Shown: piece by piece, positions 1 to 5,278 of the stretch
How the letters are laid out: every line of letters begins with the position of its first letter
Position numbering within the stretch: position 1 is the first letter of the stretch
Assembly (NCBI GenBank): GCA_030641465.1
Contig: DAOWHK010000139.1
Coordinates: 1-5,278, forward strand
Source: Parachlamydiales bacterium
Lineage (GTDB): Bacteria > Chlamydiota > Chlamydiia > Chlamydiales > Simkaniaceae
DNA: 5,278 nt
Direction of reading: 5' to 3'
The notes under the pieces: generated by a model
What the model saw: only the letters and a program-made list of their open reading frames with translations
Databases searched by the model: none
What the model was told of the DNA's origin: nothing
Translations under genes and position numbers: made by a program

Positions 1-1770
<1,770 letters not shown>

Positions 1771-1784
<14 letters not shown>

Positions 1785-2499
1785 GAGTGATCCTATACAT
1801 GAGTATTCCACCAGCTATCGCTACATTAAGAGACTCCATTTTATTTGTCATGGGAATAGTGATGGCTTTTGCCCTTTGTTTAATTTCGTTTGAGGGTCCA
1901 TGAGACTCACTTCCTAAGACAAGAATGAAGGGTGTTTCAAAGGTCATATCATCGATTGATTGTCCAGAAATATCACCTAGATAAAGAGTGTGCTTAAATT
2001 GATCAATAGGCTCGTAGCTTAAGGGAAGTTTAAAAGTTGCGCCTTTTGCAGCGCTGATCGCTTTTTCATTGAATGGGTCCACGGTATTATTTAGAAGAAG
2101 TGCTCCCTCAAAACCAAAGGCTAGGGCTGTGCGAAGAAGAGTTCCTAAATTGCCAGGGTCTTTGATTCCATCAAATGCAATAAGTTTGTTAGATCCTTTA
2201 AGTTCCTTTAGTTTTGGAATAGGAATTTCTGCAAGGAGCCCTTCAGTATTTTGCATGCCGGTGATTTTTGTGAAAATTGCATCGTTAACTATATATGTTT
2301 CTTCTGAACTAAGAGTGCAGGGGAAATTTTTTTTGATGATCAGTTTGTGGATTTTTGAGATGCTTGAAAGCTCATTAACAAGTTTATTTCCAACAACTAA
2401 TGCTGAAGCTTGAGCTGCCCTATAGCTTTTATTTTGCCGAAGTTTTACAAGGTGTTTAACGATCGGGTGTTGCAGACTCGTGATTTCTTTTGTATACAT
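1771..2499 (-). CDS. SpoU/TrmH-family RNA 2'-O-ribose methyltransferase (RlmB/TsnR-like)
   Basis: SPOUT-class, AdoMet-dependent enzyme predicted to methylate a ribose 2'-OH in rRNA or tRNA. It has 242 residues, typical of the two-part subgroup. An N-terminal substrate-binding part (about 1-100) begins with ITSLQHPIVKHLVKLR, characteristic of RlmB/TsnR-like proteins. The C-terminal knotted catalytic domain carries all three family motifs: motif 1 around IKDPGNLGTLLRTA (112-125; Asn117, Arg123), motif 2 LVLGSESHG (193-201; Glu198), and motif 3 IPMTNKMESLNVAIA (215-229; Ser-Leu-Asn core). The deep trefoil-knot residues are therefore intact and the enzyme is probably active. The exact target nucleotide cannot be decided from the sequence, so no symbol is given. 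It is the first gene of the minus-strand cluster and its TGA (1771-1773) lies within the rsgA coding region. The ATG at 2497-2499 has no clear Shine-Dalgarno sequence. The start of the protein aligns well with the family, so it is kept. Confidence 0.92.
2470..2498 (+). promoter_or_regulatory. Weak candidate sigma-70-type promoter for the RsbU-like gene
   Basis: TTGCAG (2470-2475) and TATACA (2493-2498) are separated by 17 bp and would start transcription near 2505, giving a leader of about 30 nt. The matches to consensus are only 3/6 and 4/6. The site overlaps the start codon of the divergent methyltransferase gene, so firing in both directions would have to be coordinated. The rest of the divergent gap (2500-2534) is too short to hold a full promoter of its own. 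This is inference from spacing; AT-rich DNA yields such matches by chance. Confidence 0.25.
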
Positions 2500-2534
2500 G
2501 CAATATTAACGGTAAATAGTAGGTAGCATAAATC

Positions 2535-4424
2535 ATGGCAGATTTTTCTTTCCGAGGCAAGCCTTCTCAAAAGAGAAAGAATAAGCCTTTTTATGGACTT
2601 TCTCAGTCGCTTGCAGTTCGCGTTCTACTTGCATCTCTTCTTTTTTTAGTCGTACCACTTTTGTTTTTCTCTATTGTACTGTATGTCCATGATTATCATG
2701 ATAAAATTCGAGATAATGATAAAATTTTACAAATGCTTTCTCACGAAAAATCTTTGTATCTGCAGAAATCATTAGAGTATCAAATGATGCTTCTTACCAT
2801 TATTGATGAAACGACAGAAACTTCGCAGAAAGAATTTTCCCTAAAGAGGTTTAACCAATTTCTTCATCAGCATGTTTTAAAAAAGGAGGTGGAAGCTCTT
2901 TTTTATCTTATTTCTGATCATAATGGCAATGCTGCTTGTGCTGCATCCTCTGATCTTGCAATGGTTGGTGAGGATTTTTCTTTTCTTCTCGATGATCGAG
3001 ATTTTATCAAACCCGGGTTTGCAATATATATTGATGAGAGAAGCCCTTATACGGTCTATTTGATGAAGGAGGTCAAAAGATGGGGTGAGGTTACAGGTTT
3101 GATTGTTTTAGAGTTGCCAAAAAATATTCTTCTAGATCAGTTGCACTCTTCTGCATCCTTTGCATCGACTGTTTCCCTTATGAATAAAAGAGATAAAGTA
3201 ATATTAAGTACAAGTCCTACAATGGAGGAGCAAATTCTTCGGAAGGAGCACGATAAACCGACAGTTGCCCTGACTCCGCTAAAAAATTTTCAAGGAGAAT
3301 ATCGGTTTGAATTTGAAGGCACAAGTAGAATTGGAATTAAATCGCAAATTGAAAATACGAATTTCTCTCTTTTTATTGACATTCCAGAATATTTAAGCTT
3401 TATGGAATTTGAGGGGTATCTCACAAGGATTACAAGTCTATTTATCATCATTCTCCTTGTTGGAGGCGGTGGCACGATTTGGATCACTTTTCGGATTGCT
3501 AAACCCTTAAAGCGGCTTGGAAAAGTGATGCAAGATGTGGGGGATGGGGATTTTAACAGTCGGTATAAGAAAGATTGGATGGGATTTGAGATTAATGCGC
3601 TTGGGAAGGTGTTTAATGAAATGTTGGAATCATTAATTGTTCAAATAGACGCTGTTAGACATGAGCGCGTTGAGAAAGAAACCTACGCGCGGGAGCTTAT
3701 GCTCGGGCAAGAAATGCAAAAATCGCTTCTTCCAAAAACACTTCCCGAATTTCCTGGGGTTGCAATGGCATCAGGCTTTATTCCAGCAAAAGAGGTTGGG
3801 GGAGATTTTTATGACCTTTTTGTGAAAAAAAATCACGGAAACCAAACTTTGATGCTATCAATGGCTGATACTGCAGGTAAGGGAATATTTGCCTGTTTCT
3901 ATTCTCTTTGTGTGCGTAGTATGCTTAGAAGTTATGCAAAAACCTCTGATGATTTAGGAGAAATTGTACGTTTAACCAATGCTCTTTTTTGTCTCGACAC
4001 GGGAGATACAGGAATCTTTGTCACGGCCTGGGTCGGTTTTCTAGATCAAGATTCAAAAGAGCTAACCTATACATCTTGTGGACATCACCCGGCGATTTTA
4101 AAAAAACAAGACGGGGAAACCATTAAATTGACAACTAAGGGAATGGCGCTTGGGGTGGAACCGTTTGAGCATATTGAGCTAAAGACTATTACGTTAGAAC
4201 ACGGGGATTTGCTCGTTCTTTACACGGATGGAATCATTGATGCGCATAACCTTAAACGAGAGCTTTTTGGAGAAACAAAGCTTTTAGAGCTCGTTGATGC
4301 AAATGCAGACTTAAGTGCAAAGAAGCTTGTGGATGAGCTATTACAAGAAGTTGCCATGTTTGCAGATGGAGCGCCGCAGTTTGATGACTTGACACTTTTG
4401 GTACTTAAAATCACTCTTGATTAG
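2535..4424 (+). CDS. rsbU: RsbU-like membrane sensor with HAMP and PP2C/SpoIIE serine phosphatase domain
   Basis: A 629-residue signalling phosphatase predicted to dephosphorylate an anti-sigma-factor antagonist (RsbV type), so controlling sigma-factor availability through partner switching. Domains seen: a short basic cytoplasmic N-terminus (1-27); TM1 (about 28-51); a periplasmic sensor region of about 245 residues (52-297), whose position and size fit a Cache-type domain; TM2 (about 299-322); HAMP (about 320-373); a coiled linker; then the phosphatase domain (about 392-629). Catalytic motifs are intact: QKSLLP (395-400), EVGGDFYD (420-427; Asp424), MADTAGKG (443-450; Asp445), CGHHP (515-519), YTDGIIDA (563-570; Asp565) and QFDDLT (615-620; Asp617/618). 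The aspartates would bind the metals. The architecture matches chlamydial RsbU (CT588), whose periplasmic domain has been reported to bind a TCA-cycle metabolite. Whether the ligand is the same here is unknown. Ribosome site: AGG at 2521-2523, 11 bases before the ATG, so weak. The gene ends with TAG at 4422-4424, inside the 3' end of the convergent cca-like gene. Confidence 0.92.
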   Translation: MADFSFRGKPSQKRKNKPFYGLSQSLAVRVLLASLLFLVVPLLFFSIVLYVHDYHDKIRDNDKILQMLSHEKSLYLQKSLEYQMMLLTIIDETTETSQKEFSLKRFNQFLHQHVLKKEVEALFYLISDHNGNAACAASSDLAMVGEDFSFLLDDRDFIKPGFAIYIDERSPYTVYLMKEVKRWGEVTGLIVLELPKNILLDQLHSSASFASTVSLMNKRDKVILSTSPTMEEQILRKEHDKPTVALTPLKNFQGEYRFEFEGTSRIGIKSQIENTNFSLFIDIPEYLSFMEFEGYLTRITSLFIIILLVGGGGTIWITFRIAKPLKRLGKVMQDVGDGDFNSRYKKDWMGFEINALGKVFNEMLESLIVQIDAVRHERVEKETYARELMLGQEMQKSLLPKTLPEFPGVAMASGFIPAKEVGGDFYDLFVKKNHGNQTLMLSMADTAGKGIFACFYSLCVRSMLRSYAKTSDDLGEIVRLTNALFCLDTGDTGIFVTAWVGFLDQDSKELTYTSCGHHPAILKKQDGETIKLTTKGMALGVEPFEHIELKTITLEHGDLLVLYTDGIIDAHNLKRELFGETKLLELVDANADLSAKKLVDELLQEVAMFADGAPQFDDLTLLVLKITLD

Positions 4425-4734
4425 CCCAATATGGGGAGGACTGCAGCTTGTTTAATAACGTTTTTTTACACTCAACGGCTTCGTTGATCGAAATTCTTTC
4501 CGCCTCTTGTAAGAGCTGCCCCATTTGAATTCCTGGAGTAATTCCTGCCTCCATAAGATCTTTTGCTTTGAGAAGAGGGTCTTTTTGTTGAATCCGCACG
4601 ATCATTGGTTGAAGAGATTTTTGTTTCTCCTCATGTTTTTGTAAAAAAGCTAAATCATCTCCTGGAGAATGATCTAAGCTAATCAGATGAAGGCAGAGGG
4701 GAAAATTGAGATCTGCATATAGATAGGCGAGCGT
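4411..4734 (-). pseudogene. Detached C-terminal tail of the CCA-adding enzyme/PcnB-like gene, downstream of the in-frame TAG
   Basis: Directly after the TAG at 4735-4737, in the same frame, 107 sense codons follow before a TGA at 4411-4413. They begin TLAYLYADLNFPLCLHL. The later segment KAKDLMEAGITPGIQMGQLL, followed by QEAERISI, matches the conserved tail of class II CCA-adding/PcnB proteins (pattern: DL, small residues, GI-x-PG, hydrophobic, G-x-LL-x-E). The stretch is therefore the missing C-terminal domain of the neighbouring gene, not a separate gene. The only in-frame ATG (4605) lies 43 codons in, without a ribosome site, so independent translation of the whole tail is unlikely. Apart from the one stop codon there is no frameshift or other decay. 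That fits a recent mutation, a base-call error, or readthrough. The end overlaps the 3' end of the convergent phosphatase gene by 14 bp (4411-4424). Confidence 0.85.
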
Positions 4735-5278
4735 CTAATCTTCCACCTTTTCTTCTGCAAAGAGGGAGAGGTCTGCGACTTTTTTTAGTTTGTCATAATA
4801 AGCTACAAATTCACGATCTTTATTGGGGAGTTTTAATGTTTCTATTAAGGTCATTTTTTCCTGAATTGTGATATCTGGAAAGAGTTCAAGCAGCTTTGCA
4901 ATGACAGGGGCATTTTTTGGAAAGCGATCAAGTCGCCTTAGCCTTGCTTTAACCTCTTCTGTCTCAATATTTTTTAAGCTTGGAAAAATAGTTGCTAGTA
5001 GCTCAAATTCATGGAGCATTGTCAGCGCTTTTGCAAAGTTTGAAAAACTGTTCATTTTAACAAATTCTTGAAAGACCCTCTCGATTGCAACAGCTGGGAA
5101 AAGGTCTTTTGCGTGTGCGTAAATTGCCTCGGCTGTGTGTTTTTCAATCGTGAAATCAAACCGCACTGCATAACGGATGGCGCGGATCATGCGAAGGCGA
5201 TCTTCAAGAAATCTCTCATGAGGATCCCCTATTGCTCTAATAATCTTTTTTTGAATATCAACTTGGCCCTTAACAAAA
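4735..5278 (-). CDS. CCA tRNA nucleotidyltransferase / poly(A) polymerase family, middle part, ending at a premature amber codon
   Basis: The family adds or repairs the 3' CCA of tRNAs (CCA enzymes) or adds poly(A) (PcnB); the two are hard to separate by sequence, so no symbol is given. The frame enters from the right edge without a start and runs 180 codons to TAG at 4735-4737. Seen near the N-terminal side: a QVDIQ segment, then IRAIGDPHERFLEDRLRMIR followed by AIRYAVRFDF, the neck-domain signature of class II nucleotidyltransferases. Next comes the KHTAEAI helix and an FPAVAIERVFQEFVKM helix typical of the body domain. The catalytic head (GxD and DxD motifs) lies outside the window. The internal ATG at 5190 falls in the middle of the conserved motif and is not the start. 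The TAG is not the natural end: the same frame continues with recognisable family sequence (next entry). As read, the product lacks about 107 C-terminal residues. Confidence 0.88.
   Translation of the reverse strand, partial: FVKGQVDIQKKIIRAIGDPHERFLEDRLRMIRAIRYAVRFDFTIEKHTAEAIYAHAKDLFPAVAIERVFQEFVKMNSFSNFAKALTMLHEFELLATIFPSLKNIETEEVKARLRRLDRFPKNAPVIAKLLELFPDITIQEKMTLIETLKLPNKDREFVAYYDKLKKVADLSLFAEEKVED

Noticed and set aside
2069..2413. Plus-strand 114-codon open frame
   Set aside because: It lies antisense to the well-supported methyltransferase gene and has no recognisable domain.
2500..2534. A minus-strand promoter for the methyltransferase operon in the divergent gap
   Set aside because: The best hexamer pairs (for example CTGCCA and TATTTA) match consensus poorly and would leave a leader of only a few bases; not strong enough to list.
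4220..4414. Minus-strand 64-codon frame and similar small frames opposite the phosphatase and cca-like genes (3290-3487 minus, 4868-5071 plus)
   Set aside because: They are antisense to conserved domains and consist of biased Ser/Lys-rich or hydrophobic sequence typical of shadow frames.
4472..4487. Perfect 6-bp inverted repeat TCAACG-GCTT-CGTTGA near a run of seven Ts, considered as a terminator
   Set aside because: The T-run lies upstream of the hairpin on the plus strand, and would be an A-run after it on the minus strand, so neither direction gives an intrinsic terminator. The bases are also coding sequence of the cca-like tail.
4411..4605. A separate 64-residue small protein starting at the ATG at 4605
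   Set aside because: The sequence is the conserved C-terminal tail of CCA-adding enzymes in the same frame as the upstream gene, with no ribosome site at the ATG; it is better explained as a cut-off tail.
4422..4737. Reassignment of TAG to an amino acid, suggested by the in-frame TAG in the cca-like gene
   Set aside because: The phosphatase gene uses TAG as its stop at a position that fits the natural end of the SpoIIE domain; reading through would add unrelated sequence until a TGA about 20 codons later.

Overview
The window looks like chromosomal housekeeping DNA from a member of the Chlamydiae, probably an environmental (amoeba-associated type) chlamydia rather than Chlamydia itself. This is an inference. 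It rests on the AT-rich composition, the protein families present, and enolase lying close to a membrane-bound RsbU-type phosphatase; from memory, those two genes (CT587 and CT588) are neighbours in C. trachomatis. The exact genus cannot be read from the sequence.

Layout. Positions 1-2499 hold three tightly packed minus-strand genes, transcribed right to left: a SpoU/TrmH-family RNA 2'-O-methyltransferase (1771-2499), the ribosome-assembly GTPase rsgA (666-1784, overlapping the methyltransferase by 14 bp), and enolase (eno, 651 down to the left edge, first 217 codons only). A 35-bp divergent gap (2500-2534) separates them from one large plus-strand gene (2535-4424). That gene encodes a two-TM sensor, HAMP and PP2C-type phosphatase protein of the RsbU/SpoIIE family. 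The right end (4411-5278, minus) is the C-terminal part of a class II CCA-adding enzyme / poly(A) polymerase-like gene (cca/pcnB). It converges on the phosphatase gene and overlaps its 3' end by 14 bp.

The genes fit a growth-control theme. RsgA and the methyltransferase serve ribosome or RNA maturation, enolase serves glycolysis, the CCA enzyme serves tRNA 3'-end maturation, and the RsbU-like phosphatase would link an extracytoplasmic signal to sigma-factor partner switching. No mobile element, CRISPR array, RNA gene or phage gene was seen, and no stretch above 300 bp lacks a gene.

The main anomaly is an in-frame TAG (4735-4737) in the cca/pcnB gene. The same reading frame stays open for 107 further codons and clearly continues the family's C-terminal domain. 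The gene is therefore nonsense-interrupted, mis-sequenced, or read through. I found no convincing new defence or mobile system.
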